DNA from: Phycisphaerales bacterium | Lineage (GTDB): Bacteria > Planctomycetota > Phycisphaerae > Phycisphaerales > UBA1924 | Length of the DNA: 64,000 bases | Assembly: GCA_020427395.1 (NCBI GenBank) | Contig: JAGQON010000018.1 | Coordinates: 1 to 64,000, forward strand | Direction: 5' to 3' | Part shown: piece after piece, positions 17,657 through 26,045 of the stretch | How the letters are laid out: each line of letters begins with the position of its first letter | Numbering within the stretch: the first letter of the stretch is position 1 | The notes under the pieces: generated by a model | What the model saw: the letters and a program-made list of their open reading frames with translations, nothing else | Database searches by the model: none | Told to the model about the DNA's origin: nothing | Position numbers and translations under genes: made by a program

Positions 17657-18238
17657 TTACGAGGGCGCGCGAAGCCGCAGTGCCTTGTCCACCAGTTGTC
17701 GCGCACCGGGCGTCTGGATGGTCCTGATCGTGTCGGCGTGCGATTCGAAGAGCGCCCGGAACTGCTCGTCACGCTCGAGCACATGAGCGATCGATTGCAC
17801 GATCGACATCGTGGACTGCTTGAGCTGGCGCGAGCGTGCCAGCGTCGCGATCAACGCCGCACCGAGCACGATCGGCCCCTGGGCCGGCGCGGGCAACCAC
17901 GACGACACGCCGTGCGCGACCTGCGTGAGCGCATCGCTTGGGTGCTCAGCTTCCTGGAGCACCAGGGTTGCTTGGGCGATGGCGGCATCGAGCGCCGCTC
18001 GCTGCGCCTGTGCGAGCTGAATATCGGTTGCTAGCTGCAGAGACTGTGGTGAGCTCGGATCGAGCCCGGCGTGCTGTGCCTGTAGCTCAACGATCTGCTC
18101 GTCCAGTGAATCCTGCGCCAGCAGGGCCTTCTCCCGCCACGCGCTGGCTTGTGCGATGGCGCCCCCGAGGTCCGCGCACCCGGCGAGGACGAAGATGAAT
18201 GAAACCAGTGAAACGACGATGATGGACCTGATGCGCAT
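17657..18238 (-). CDS. Putative lipoprotein, helical, unknown function
   Basis: The N-terminus is a lipoprotein signal: hydrophobic SIIVVSLVSFIFVLAGC with lipobox LAGC and the modified Cys at residue 20. The next 80 residues are Ala/Gln/Leu-rich helix, likely coiled coil (QLATDIQLAQAQRAALDAAIAQ). A second short hydrophobic segment (GPIVLGAALIATLA) lies near residue 122. Total 193 residues. It is probably anchored in the inner or outer membrane. No family recognised. Confidence 0.65.
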   Translation of the reverse strand: MRIRSIIVVSLVSFIFVLAGCADLGGAIAQASAWREKALLAQDSLDEQIVELQAQHAGLDPSSPQSLQLATDIQLAQAQRAALDAAIAQATLVLQEAEHPSDALTQVAHGVSSWLPAPAQGPIVLGAALIATLARSRQLKQSTMSIVQSIAHVLERDEQFRALFESHADTIRTIQTPGARQLVDKALRLRAPS

Positions 18239-18435
18239 GGCACCTCCCCGTTCGCGTGCGCCTTCGCCGGGCGGTGCACGCGATCATCGCGCCCGGCGGG
18301 GGTGGTGTTGCGGGGTTTACCCGGCGTGGTCTTTCGCGCCGGGACGGGCATGGCGATGGTACAACGCTTCATGGTCGTCTCAAGCGTTGAATCGCGCATG
18401 ACACCAAAACGGCGCACAAACCCGGTCGGTACGCC

Positions 18436-19302
18436 TCAGTTTTTGTGCTGATCGAGGATGGTGCGGGCCGCCCGGTGCGCCATGGCGTGCCCCGATCGGG
18501 TCGCGCTGATGCTGGCGAGGATCGGCGAGCCAACAAGCGCCAGGTCGCCGATCAGGTCGAGCAGCTTGTGGCGTGCGCACTCGCCTTCGAGTCGGTACGC
18601 GTTGTCGATCGGGCCGTTCTGTCCGATGACGAGCATGTCGCTGGTCGTCAGGTGCGTGAAAAGCCCGGCGCCCTGCATCTGCTGGGCCTCGTGCTCCAGC
18701 GAGAAGGTGCGAGCGGGTGCGACCTGCGAAAGGTAGGTATCGCGATCGCCGCGCCACTCGACAGTGGCGTCTGGGATCGGCGTGCCGGGGTACTCCAGCG
18801 TGTATCGGTAGTGTGGGGTTTCGCTGGGTTCGATGACGATCGACGCGTCGCCCTCTTCAATGACGATGGTCTCTCGGACCACGATCGGCTCGATCTCGCT
18901 GTCGAGCGTGGTCAGCCCGGCGTCGATCATCGCCTGTGCGAATGGGATCGCGGAGCCATCGAGGATCGGGATCTCTGTGTGGTGGTCCTCGCTCTGGATC
19001 AGCACATGCGCGTCCGTGACGCCGAGCCCAACGAAGGCGGACATGATGTGCTCGATCGTGGCGATGGTGTGCGTGTCGCTGCCGATGCTCGTGCAGCGCG
19101 GCTTGAGCTGGGCGAACACGGGGTGGACTGGGCGGAGCGAGAGCGATTCGATGTGGGCCGGGATCAGGTCGTCGCCGAGCTCGAAGAGGATCCCGGTATC
19201 GGTCTCGTTGGGGCCGATGACCAGGGAGCACGGGCGGGCGCTGAAGAGCCCGGTGCCTTCGAGTGTGACGGGTTGTGCGATGGTGGTGCGCTGCACGCCC
19301 AA
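18436..19302 (-). CDS. lpxC: UDP-3-O-acyl-N-acetylglucosamine deacetylase
   Basis: LpxC commits UDP-acyl-GlcNAc to lipid A synthesis by zinc-dependent deacetylation. Zinc ligands are visible: the His of ATIEHIMSAFVGLG and the His/Asp pair of ARHKLLDLIGD; the catalytic His is in SGHAMAHRAAR near the end. The length of 288 residues fits a stand-alone enzyme; there is no FabZ fusion as found in some other phyla. The start is weak: the first codon is TTG at 19302, with a GTG two codons later. It follows lpxD by 12 bases. Confidence 0.92.
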   Translation of the reverse strand: MGVQRTTIAQPVTLEGTGLFSARPCSLVIGPNETDTGILFELGDDLIPAHIESLSLRPVHPVFAQLKPRCTSIGSDTHTIATIEHIMSAFVGLGVTDAHVLIQSEDHHTEIPILDGSAIPFAQAMIDAGLTTLDSEIEPIVVRETIVIEEGDASIVIEPSETPHYRYTLEYPGTPIPDATVEWRGDRDTYLSQVAPARTFSLEHEAQQMQGAGLFTHLTTSDMLVIGQNGPIDNAYRLEGECARHKLLDLIGDLALVGSPILASISATRSGHAMAHRAARTILDQHKN

Positions 19303-19314
19303 GTGTATGAGCGA

Positions 19315-20400
19315 TCAGGTGCTGGGCGGCTTGAAGTCCGGGTCGAGTTTCTTGAGCGACTTCTCGACCTTGCGGCAGAACTGGGCGAGGCTGCGTTGGG
19401 CCGCGGCGTTGGCGAGTGCGATGCGTGAGGGCATGGCTGGCACGCCCAGGACGGTCTGGTTGTCCTCGATGGAGTCGAGGACGATGGAGCCGCCGGCGAT
19501 CCGGACATCCTTGCCGACGCTCGCCTGATCGTTGAGGACGACGGCGCCGCCCACGAGGGTGCGGTCGCCGATGGTCGCCGAGCCGCCCAGCGTGGTGCGC
19601 CCGCAGAGAAGAACATCGTTGCCGATGACGCAGTTGTGCCCGATGTGGACCTGGTTGTCGATCTTGGTGCGGTTGCCGATGCGGGTGACGCCGAACTTGG
19701 CGCGGTCGATCGTTGAGCACGCGCCGATCTCGACATCATCGCCGATCTCCACGCTGCCGATCTGCGGCACCTTGATTGCGCCGCGGCTCTCGTTGCCGGG
19801 CAGGTACCCGAATCCGTCTGCGCCGATCACGGTGTTGGCGAATACGCGGCAGCGGTCACCCAACACGCAGCGGTCGCCGATCACGACACCCGGGTGCAGG
19901 AGGCACTCGCCGCCGATGCGTGAGCCGCCGCCGATGAAGACATTGGCCATGAGCACGCTGCCAGCGCCGACGCTGGCGCCGCGCATGATCACGCAGCCCG
20001 GGCCGATGCGGGCGGATGGGTCGACGCTCGCGCCGGGGTCGATGGTGGCGCTGGGGTGGACGCCGTCGCCGGGCGTTGCGACGCCGGGGTCGATCATCTC
20101 GAGGATGCGGACGACGGCGATATCCGCGTCGTCCACGAAGATCAGGGCCTTGTGCTCGGGGTCGTGGTTGCTGATCTCCACGCCTCTCGTGACCAAGGCG
20201 GCATCGCACGAGGACTCTGCCCAGAACTTGGCGAACGGCTGCGAGCGGATGAAGGTCAGCGCGCCCTGTCCGCCGGCCTCGATCGGGGCGAGGGTGTTGA
20301 GCACGACATCGGGGTTGCCGACGAGCTCACCCTGCACGATCTGCGCAAGCTCAGCCGCGCGCACGCTGGGTGTCTGCTGCTCGTAGGCATGTTGGCTCAT
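19315..20400 (-). CDS. lpxD: UDP-3-O-acylglucosamine N-acyltransferase
   Basis: LpxD adds the second acyl chain in lipid A assembly. The N-terminal uridine-binding part (about 1-110, with GALTFIRSQPF) is followed by a long left-handed beta-helix of hexapeptide repeats. The catalytic His lies in QVHIGHNCVIGND. I chose ATG 20400 (MSQHAYEQ); a GTG five codons upstream is also possible. It lies between skp and lpxC in the conserved bamA-skp-lpxD order, with lpxC in place of the usual fabZ/lpxA. Confidence 0.92.
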   Translation of the reverse strand: MSQHAYEQQTPSVRAAELAQIVQGELVGNPDVVLNTLAPIEAGGQGALTFIRSQPFAKFWAESSCDAALVTRGVEISNHDPEHKALIFVDDADIAVVRILEMIDPGVATPGDGVHPSATIDPGASVDPSARIGPGCVIMRGASVGAGSVLMANVFIGGGSRIGGECLLHPGVVIGDRCVLGDRCRVFANTVIGADGFGYLPGNESRGAIKVPQIGSVEIGDDVEIGACSTIDRAKFGVTRIGNRTKIDNQVHIGHNCVIGNDVLLCGRTTLGGSATIGDRTLVGGAVVLNDQASVGKDVRIAGGSIVLDSIEDNQTVLGVPAMPSRIALANAAAQRSLAQFCRKVEKSLKKLDPDFKPPST

Positions 20401-20431
20401 GGTCGTGGTTTCCACGGCGTTCGACGCAGGA

Positions 20432-21058
20432 TCAGGGCGCGGTGTACTCGTTGTTCATCAGGTCGATCACCTGCTTGGTGATGTCGATCGACTCGCTGCG
20501 GTAGAGCAGCGAACGGGTTACGATGGCGCGCTGCACATCCTGGTAGCCCGCGCCCTCGGGAACAACGAACGACGAGTCATCGAAGAGGACCACATCGTAC
20601 CCCTCGCGGTCGGCGATGCGGCTGATGGCCTTGCTCACCTTATCGAAGAGCTCGCGGGTCATGTTGCCGCGATCGATCGAGAGGATCTGATTGAGCGCTT
20701 CGGAGCGGGCCTTGAGCACGGCCTGCTTCTCCATCGCCTCGCGGACCTTCTCTTTGTACTCGTTGGTGCCCTTGGCCATGGCCTCGAGGTCAGCGCCGAT
20801 GGTCTTGAGCTGGTTGCTCACCTCGTCGAGCTGCGACTGGCGGGTGTTCTTGTTCTTGTCGAGCTGGGCCTCGAGGTCCTTGAGCTCTTGGAGCTGCTCG
20901 AAGATGGTGACGACATCGACGGTCGCGATGGCGGTGGGCTGGGCCGGCGGACGCTGGGTGGTGGTCGAGCTGGCGACGGCCTGCCAGGCGATGGCGGCGA
21001 TCAGCACGAGCAGCGCGGGGAAGAGGGGGTGCAGCGTGCGTGTGGGTTTGTTGAGCAT
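20432..21058 (-). CDS. OmpH/Skp-family periplasmic chaperone
   Basis: Skp-type chaperones hold unfolded outer-membrane proteins in the periplasm. The ATG at 21058, with GGAG eight bases upstream, gives 208 residues and a membrane signal segment (LFPALLVLIAAIAWQAVA); upstream in-frame codons have no such support. The mature part begins IATVDVVTIFEQLQELKDLEAQL and is a long charged coiled coil (about 60-150), then an ordered C-terminal part DREGYDVVLFDDSSFVV, matching the OmpH fold. It lies between bamA and lpxD. Confidence 0.88.
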   Translation of the reverse strand: MLNKPTRTLHPLFPALLVLIAAIAWQAVASSTTTQRPPAQPTAIATVDVVTIFEQLQELKDLEAQLDKNKNTRQSQLDEVSNQLKTIGADLEAMAKGTNEYKEKVREAMEKQAVLKARSEALNQILSIDRGNMTRELFDKVSKAISRIADREGYDVVLFDDSSFVVPEGAGYQDVQRAIVTRSLLYRSESIDITKQVIDLMNNEYTAP

Positions 21059-21188
21059 GTCTGGTCTCCGATTGTCTGAACGGCGCGGTAGAGCGCGCTG
21101 ATGATTCACATGGTATACCGGGCGTCGATGCGCATGTTGACACGCATCTGTCGTTTGTTTGGGCGAATTTTCGCCCATCGCGTGTGAA

Positions 21189-23777
21189 TCAGTTGAAAGG
21201 CAGGTCGATCGAGAAGGTGAACAGGCGGTCCTCGTCGAGATCTTCCTTGAGTATGGGGAAGCCGAAGTCCAGCGCCAGCGGGGCTGGGCTCAGCTGGGGC
21301 ACATAGAACCGGAAGCCGAAGCCGACCGCGACACGGAAATCGTCAAACCCGGGGTCGAAGGTGACCGTGCCCGAATCGATGAATCCCACGACGGAGAGGA
21401 TGTCCTCGTAGATCGGCTGCTCGATCTCGGCGCCGAGGAAGAACAGCCAGTTGCCGCCGATGGGATCGTCGGATTGCATGCCGTTGTCGTTGCGGATGCC
21501 CTTGGGCGAGACGGTTCGGAAGTTGAAGCCGCGGAAGCTCTGCCCGCCGAGGTAGTAGCGTTCGTAGGTCGGTGTATCGGAGCGGTCCTGTGGGATGTAG
21601 CCGATTCGTCCGCGGAGATTCAGCACAGTGGAGCGCCCGAGGTAGTCCTCGCGGATGGGGATGAAGACCGAGTGCGAGAGCTCGAGCTTGGTGAACTCGA
21701 AGTCGCCGACGACCTGCTCCACGCTCACGCTCGAGCGGGCACCCTGCGTGGGGCGGGTGATCGAGTCGAGCGTGGTTCGGTTGAGCGAGACCTCGGTGCC
21801 CAGCAGCAGGTTGGCATCCGCGACGCGGAAGACATCCATGGGGCGGTCGGGCTCGATGTCCGAGAGCTCGACCTCTTCAGCGCGGAAGGTCAGGTTGCCG
21901 TTCCAGCGGGTGCCAAAGCGACGCCCGAGCCCGAGGCGAGCGCCGGCGCGCTTCTCGTCGAACTCGTCGAAGTCGCGGTTGCGGTAGAACAGCGCGGCCG
22001 AGCCGGAGTACTTGCTCTCGAGCAGGTAGGGCTCAGAGAGACTGATCGAGTAGGTCTGCACCCGGTTGCCCGGCAGCAGCTCGATCTGGAAGGTCTGCCC
22101 GCCGCCTCGGAATGCGCGACCCGCGAAGAACTCGCCGGGCGAGTCGGGCGTGTCGCGGATGTCGAAGTTGCGCTGCGTCAGCGCGATGCGTCCGATGACA
22201 CCCGAGTCGGATGAAACCGCACCGCCGATATCGAACGAGCCGGTGTTGGTTTCTTCGATCTCCACGAGCACATCGCGGTAGTTGCCGTCGGCGGCATCCT
22301 GCAGCGACAGCGAGGTGTCGGGGTCGCTGGCGGTGCGGCGTTTGACTCTGCGTGCCTTGGGCAGGTACTCGTCGTCCCACACCTCGGAGTAGAACTCGAC
22401 GCCGGGTTCCTGCGGCGTGATTTTGGCGCCGGTGCGATCATTGAACAGCCGCAGTCGCCGGAGGCGGACCTTGGATCGCTCCATGGCCGTGGTATCGAGC
22501 GGGCGGGTGGGTCGCAACTCGATCTGACGCCGGATGACTTCCTGGCGCGTGAGGTCGTTGCCCTGGATGATGACCTCGCCCACGCGGTAGCGGGGGCCCT
22601 CGCTGATGCCGATGATCAGGTCAACTACCGGCAGCTCAGGGTCGCGCTTCTCCACGCGGAAGATGTTGTTGGTCTGCGTGTCGGCCGCGTCGACATAACC
22701 CATCTGCCCGTAGGCGTTGCGGATCGTCGTGAGCGACTTGTCGAGTTCACGCACCGAGTAGACATCGCCCGCCTTGATGCTGATGAGCCCGGCGATCTGC
22801 GATTGGCTGAAGACGGGCTGCTCGCCCGGCTCGGACTCGATCTGCACCTGCACGCTGCGGAGGGTGTAGAGCTGCCCCTCCTCGATGATGTAGGTGATGA
22901 TCGACTCGCGCCCGTTGGGTGCGGGCTGGACCAGCCGGTCGGCGCGGATATCGAGGTAGCCGCGGTCGCGGTAGAACTCGATCAGGTTCGCGATATCCAC
23001 ATCGAGCTTGTCGTCGTCGAGCTGCCCCTTGCGGAAGAAGCCCGCTTCCTTGGTCTCCAGCTCGCGGCGAAGCTGCTTGTTGGTGAACGACTCGTTTCCG
23101 GTGAAGCGGATGCCGGTGACCTTGAGGCGGTCGCCCTCGAGGATGCGGAACAGCACCAGGCCCGTGTCTTCCAGTTCTTCTTCGTCCACGCTCACCCGGG
23201 CGTAGTAGTAGCCCTTCTGGCGGTAGAGCTCCTCGATGCGTCGCGCGGAGCGGTCGATCTGGAAGCGATCGATCGGCGTGCCGGTGACGACATCGACGAC
23301 GGCCGAGATCTGCGCGTCGTTGATCTGCTCGTTGCCAGCGACCTGGACATCGGCGACCAGGCGGCGTTCGAGCACCTCGATGACGAGGGTGACGCTGCCG
23401 TCTTCGTTCACACCCGCGTAGACCTCGACTCGCGAGAACGAGCCAAGGCGGTTGAGGCGGCGGATGTCGCCGCGGATCAGCTCGGCATCGAAGACCGTGC
23501 CGGGCTGGGAGCGGATGTTGTTGATGGCCTCGCGCTCTGCCTGCTGGGTCAGCTCGGTATCCTGCCCGTCCTGCTGGGCCGGGCGGATATAGACCTCGCT
23601 GATGACGCGGTTCTCGTAGACACCCAGGTCATCCGGAGCGACCTGGTCGCTGTCCTGGATGCCCGCGGGCTGGGCGGTGCCCTGCGCGAGCAATGGCTGG
23701 GGCGCGAGTGCGAGCAGCCCGCCTGCGATGAGCGCGATGGTGCCGGCGCGGGGACGGGATGTTGCGTGTGTGTGCAA
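21189..23777 (-). CDS. bamA: Outer-membrane assembly factor BamA (Omp85)
   Basis: BamA folds beta-barrels into the outer membrane. After a signal peptide (TIALIAGGLLALAPQPLLAQ) there are about five POTRA repeats, with typical LKVTGIRFTGNESFTNKQLR and RVGEVIIQGNDLTRQEVIRR, and a C-terminal barrel with surface-antigen motif YYLGGQSFRGFNFRTVSP. I start at TTG 23777, which has GAGG six bases upstream and leaves a short signal peptide; the longest frame begins at GTG 23825. The chain ends FSIDLPFN, with Asn instead of the usual terminal aromatic residue. It heads the bamA-skp-lpxD-lpxC run. Confidence 0.92.
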   Translation of the reverse strand: MHTHATSRPRAGTIALIAGGLLALAPQPLLAQGTAQPAGIQDSDQVAPDDLGVYENRVISEVYIRPAQQDGQDTELTQQAEREAINNIRSQPGTVFDAELIRGDIRRLNRLGSFSRVEVYAGVNEDGSVTLVIEVLERRLVADVQVAGNEQINDAQISAVVDVVTGTPIDRFQIDRSARRIEELYRQKGYYYARVSVDEEELEDTGLVLFRILEGDRLKVTGIRFTGNESFTNKQLRRELETKEAGFFRKGQLDDDKLDVDIANLIEFYRDRGYLDIRADRLVQPAPNGRESIITYIIEEGQLYTLRSVQVQIESEPGEQPVFSQSQIAGLISIKAGDVYSVRELDKSLTTIRNAYGQMGYVDAADTQTNNIFRVEKRDPELPVVDLIIGISEGPRYRVGEVIIQGNDLTRQEVIRRQIELRPTRPLDTTAMERSKVRLRRLRLFNDRTGAKITPQEPGVEFYSEVWDDEYLPKARRVKRRTASDPDTSLSLQDAADGNYRDVLVEIEETNTGSFDIGGAVSSDSGVIGRIALTQRNFDIRDTPDSPGEFFAGRAFRGGGQTFQIELLPGNRVQTYSISLSEPYLLESKYSGSAALFYRNRDFDEFDEKRAGARLGLGRRFGTRWNGNLTFRAEEVELSDIEPDRPMDVFRVADANLLLGTEVSLNRTTLDSITRPTQGARSSVSVEQVVGDFEFTKLELSHSVFIPIREDYLGRSTVLNLRGRIGYIPQDRSDTPTYERYYLGGQSFRGFNFRTVSPKGIRNDNGMQSDDPIGGNWLFFLGAEIEQPIYEDILSVVGFIDSGTVTFDPGFDDFRVAVGFGFRFYVPQLSPAPLALDFGFPILKEDLDEDRLFTFSIDLPFN

Positions 23778-23948
23778 ATCGGACCTCAGGGAATCGAAAC
23801 GATACCAGCGCCGGGCTCGGAGCACAAATCATTGGCGCGTCGGGCGCGCTCTTCGCTCGGGAGCCCCAAGTTCGTCCACAGTTTGTGCAGCCGGCTATGA
23901 TCCTTGCCCGATGCAAGGAAGCACCGGATTAGGAGAAGAGAGGGACGA

Positions 23949-24368
23949 TTGACTCAGAACACGGATGCGTTCATGGCCGCGACGCGCAGCAATGCGCGGG
24001 CGTGTACTCGCCTCGCCAAGCGAAAGCTGGGCAACGGGCTCCTGCGCCCCATCGGCATCGGTTCGATGATCGTGGGCGGGGTGCTCGCCTGCTGCGCCGC
24101 CAACCCGGCCGTGCTCACATCCCTGGGAACCGCTGAGCTTCTGGGCATCATCACGCTCGTCTTCGCCCCGGCGCTGACCCTCGTGGCGATCCGCCTGGAA
24201 CGCCGCTGGGTTCCCGCGATTGAGCCCGCCGCGATCGAGCAGGCAACAAGCGATATCCGTACAACCACGCACGAGGCTCACGATCGCCTGTCCCGCACGC
24301 ACATGCGTCCCGTCGAGGCATCGGCACAGGCGCAAGAAGAAAGCCGCGAGATGGATCACGCGGCCTGA
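23949..24368 (+). CDS. Small two-helix membrane protein, unknown function
   Basis: The protein has two adjacent hydrophobic segments (PIGIGSMIVGGVLACCAAN and LGIITLVFAPALTLVAI) flanked by basic N-terminal and hydrophilic C-terminal parts, about 139 residues. The start is uncertain: TTG 23949 follows a purine-rich GAGAGGG, but TTG 23904 and ATG 23973 are in frame. It is convergent with dnaN. No family recognised. Confidence 0.5.
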   Translation: MTQNTDAFMAATRSNARACTRLAKRKLGNGLLRPIGIGSMIVGGVLACCAANPAVLTSLGTAELLGIITLVFAPALTLVAIRLERRWVPAIEPAAIEQATSDIRTTTHEAHDRLSRTHMRPVEASAQAQEESREMDHAA

Positions 24369-24389
24369 AGATTCTGTCCCGGTGCTCGA

Positions 24390-25559
24390 TCAGCTCAGGT
24401 TCACCGGCATCACGACATACATGAAGTCGCTCCCGGCCTTGAACAGCCCGGGCTTGTTGGGTGCCTTGAGCTCGATCATGATCTGCGGATCGGTGATGAC
24501 CTTGAGCGCATCGGTGATGAACGCCGGGTTGAAACCGATCTCGATGTCATTGCCATCGTAGTCGGCCAGATCGACATTGATCGTCGCCTCGCCCATCTCG
24601 GGTGCTCGCGACGAGAGCATCAGCGACTTGTCGCTGCCGGTGAAGGCCATTCGTACGCCGCGTGATTCCTCGTTGGTCAGCAGGGCCGCACGCTTGACGG
24701 CGGAGGCGAGCGTGTCGCGGTTGAAGGTCACCTTGATATCCAGATCACGCGGGATGACATCCTCGTAGGGCGGGAAGGTGCCCTCGACGAGGTTGGTCGT
24801 AAGCACCGCACGGGAATCGGTCGGCTCATCGCCAAACGCGAAGACCGCCTGGTTGTCGGTGACCGCGATGTGTACCGGCTCGTTCTCGTCGCCCGTGAGC
24901 TTCTGCAGCATCGACAGGGCCTTGCTGGGGATGATGCACTGGGCGGGGTCGCCCGAGGTGGCGATGGTGACGGCGGACTTGGCGAGGCGACGCCCGTCGG
25001 TCGCGACCATCTCCAGCTTCTTGCCGTCGCGAACCATGAGCACGCCGTTGATCGCGTAGCGCGAGTTCTCACGCGCGGCCGCGAAGAGTGTACGGGTGAT
25101 CAGTGAATCCAGGATTCCCGCGTCCGTGCTGTAGACCGTCTTGGCTGGGGCCGACGCAGGCGAGCCCTCGGCCAGCGTCTTGTAGTCTGCGATGACCGGG
25201 TAGTCCTTGGGGTCGAAGCCGTGCAGCGTGAAGTGCGCGTCCTCGCCCTTGATGTGCGTGGTGTCGGCGCTGGTCTCGATGGTCAGCGTGTTCTCGTTGT
25301 CCTCGGCGGAGACGATCTGCCGCAGCTTGTCAGCAGGGACCAGCGAGCTGCCCTCTTCGACGACATCCACGCGACCGATGCGCACACTCAGCGCGATCTC
25401 GGCGTCGGTGCCGCTCAGTGTCAGCTCGTCGCCTTCGTTGCTCTTTGTTGCGCTGAGCTTAATGCAGGTCAGCTGCGGGCGCGGCGAACGCGAGGCGACC
25501 ACGCTGGAGACCTGGTTGACGGCTTCGAGCAATGCGGCTCGTTCACAGATGACTTTCAT
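24390..25559 (-). CDS. dnaN: DNA polymerase III beta subunit (sliding clamp)
   Basis: The clamp tethers polymerase to DNA. MKVICERAALLEAVNQVSSVV is the family N-terminus, so ATG 25559, with GGAG upstream, is the right start rather than the longer frame from 25709. The three clamp domains occupy 389 residues; FDPKDYPVI, SRYAINGVLMV and MATDGRRLAKS-like ATDGRRLA are recognisable, and the chain ends DFMYVVMPVNLS, the usual C-terminus. No dnaA, recF or gyrB is adjacent. Confidence 0.94.
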   Translation of the reverse strand: MKVICERAALLEAVNQVSSVVASRSPRPQLTCIKLSATKSNEGDELTLSGTDAEIALSVRIGRVDVVEEGSSLVPADKLRQIVSAEDNENTLTIETSADTTHIKGEDAHFTLHGFDPKDYPVIADYKTLAEGSPASAPAKTVYSTDAGILDSLITRTLFAAARENSRYAINGVLMVRDGKKLEMVATDGRRLAKSAVTIATSGDPAQCIIPSKALSMLQKLTGDENEPVHIAVTDNQAVFAFGDEPTDSRAVLTTNLVEGTFPPYEDVIPRDLDIKVTFNRDTLASAVKRAALLTNEESRGVRMAFTGSDKSLMLSSRAPEMGEATINVDLADYDGNDIEIGFNPAFITDALKVITDPQIMIELKAPNKPGLFKAGSDFMYVVMPVNLS

Positions 25560-26045
25560 CGCGCAACTCCATTGCATTCCCATGTTTGGGAACGCGGTGT
25601 CCGGTTCGATCGAACCCGGGTCTTCAACCGGGAATCGTAGGCGGGGGCACGGTTCGCAGCCCCGCTTGCTGAGCGCAATACCTTGTGGTTTGGCTCGAAA
25701 ATATCGCATCGGTAGTGGTTACCTAGTTTATCACCGTTCACGATCCGAGCCCGCAGATTGGGCGGGGATGGCATGATTGGGGATGGGGTGTGGATGACTG
25801 TGGAGGAATCCACTGCAAACCACATACCAGTCTGTAATTTGCTTCATTTTCACCGTGGGAACGCGGGCGAACCCGCCTCCGGGTTCCTACGATGCTCCCA
25901 CAGCAAGGAATGTACGCGACGCCGTGCTCTGGGACCCCCTGATCCTCGTGACGAGGCGTCGGGACGAATCACCACCAGACGCGGCGTTGTCTGTTTTTGG
26001 GCACTCGGGCAGCGCGACGCGATAGATCCGGAAGGACCACACACC
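25560..26045. other. Intergenic region between dnaN and transketolase
   Basis: This 486-base divergent region should carry the dnaN and tkt promoters. It contains a hairpin GAACCCG, CCTC, CGGGTTC (25869-25886) within a longer imperfect palindrome. A frame continues upstream of tkt but lacks homology-like features. One near-match to a DnaA box (TGTGGATGA, about 25789-25797) stands alone, so I do not call an origin. Confidence 0.4.

Noticed and set aside
25560..26045. Possible replication origin next to dnaN
   Set aside because: Only one near-match to a DnaA box, no AT-rich unwinding segment and no dnaA or recF nearby.
25758..26045. Longer transketolase N-terminus
   Set aside because: The family begins at MSYEAAVHAQAIELCRLS; the 96 extra codons have no homology-like features and no ribosome binding site.
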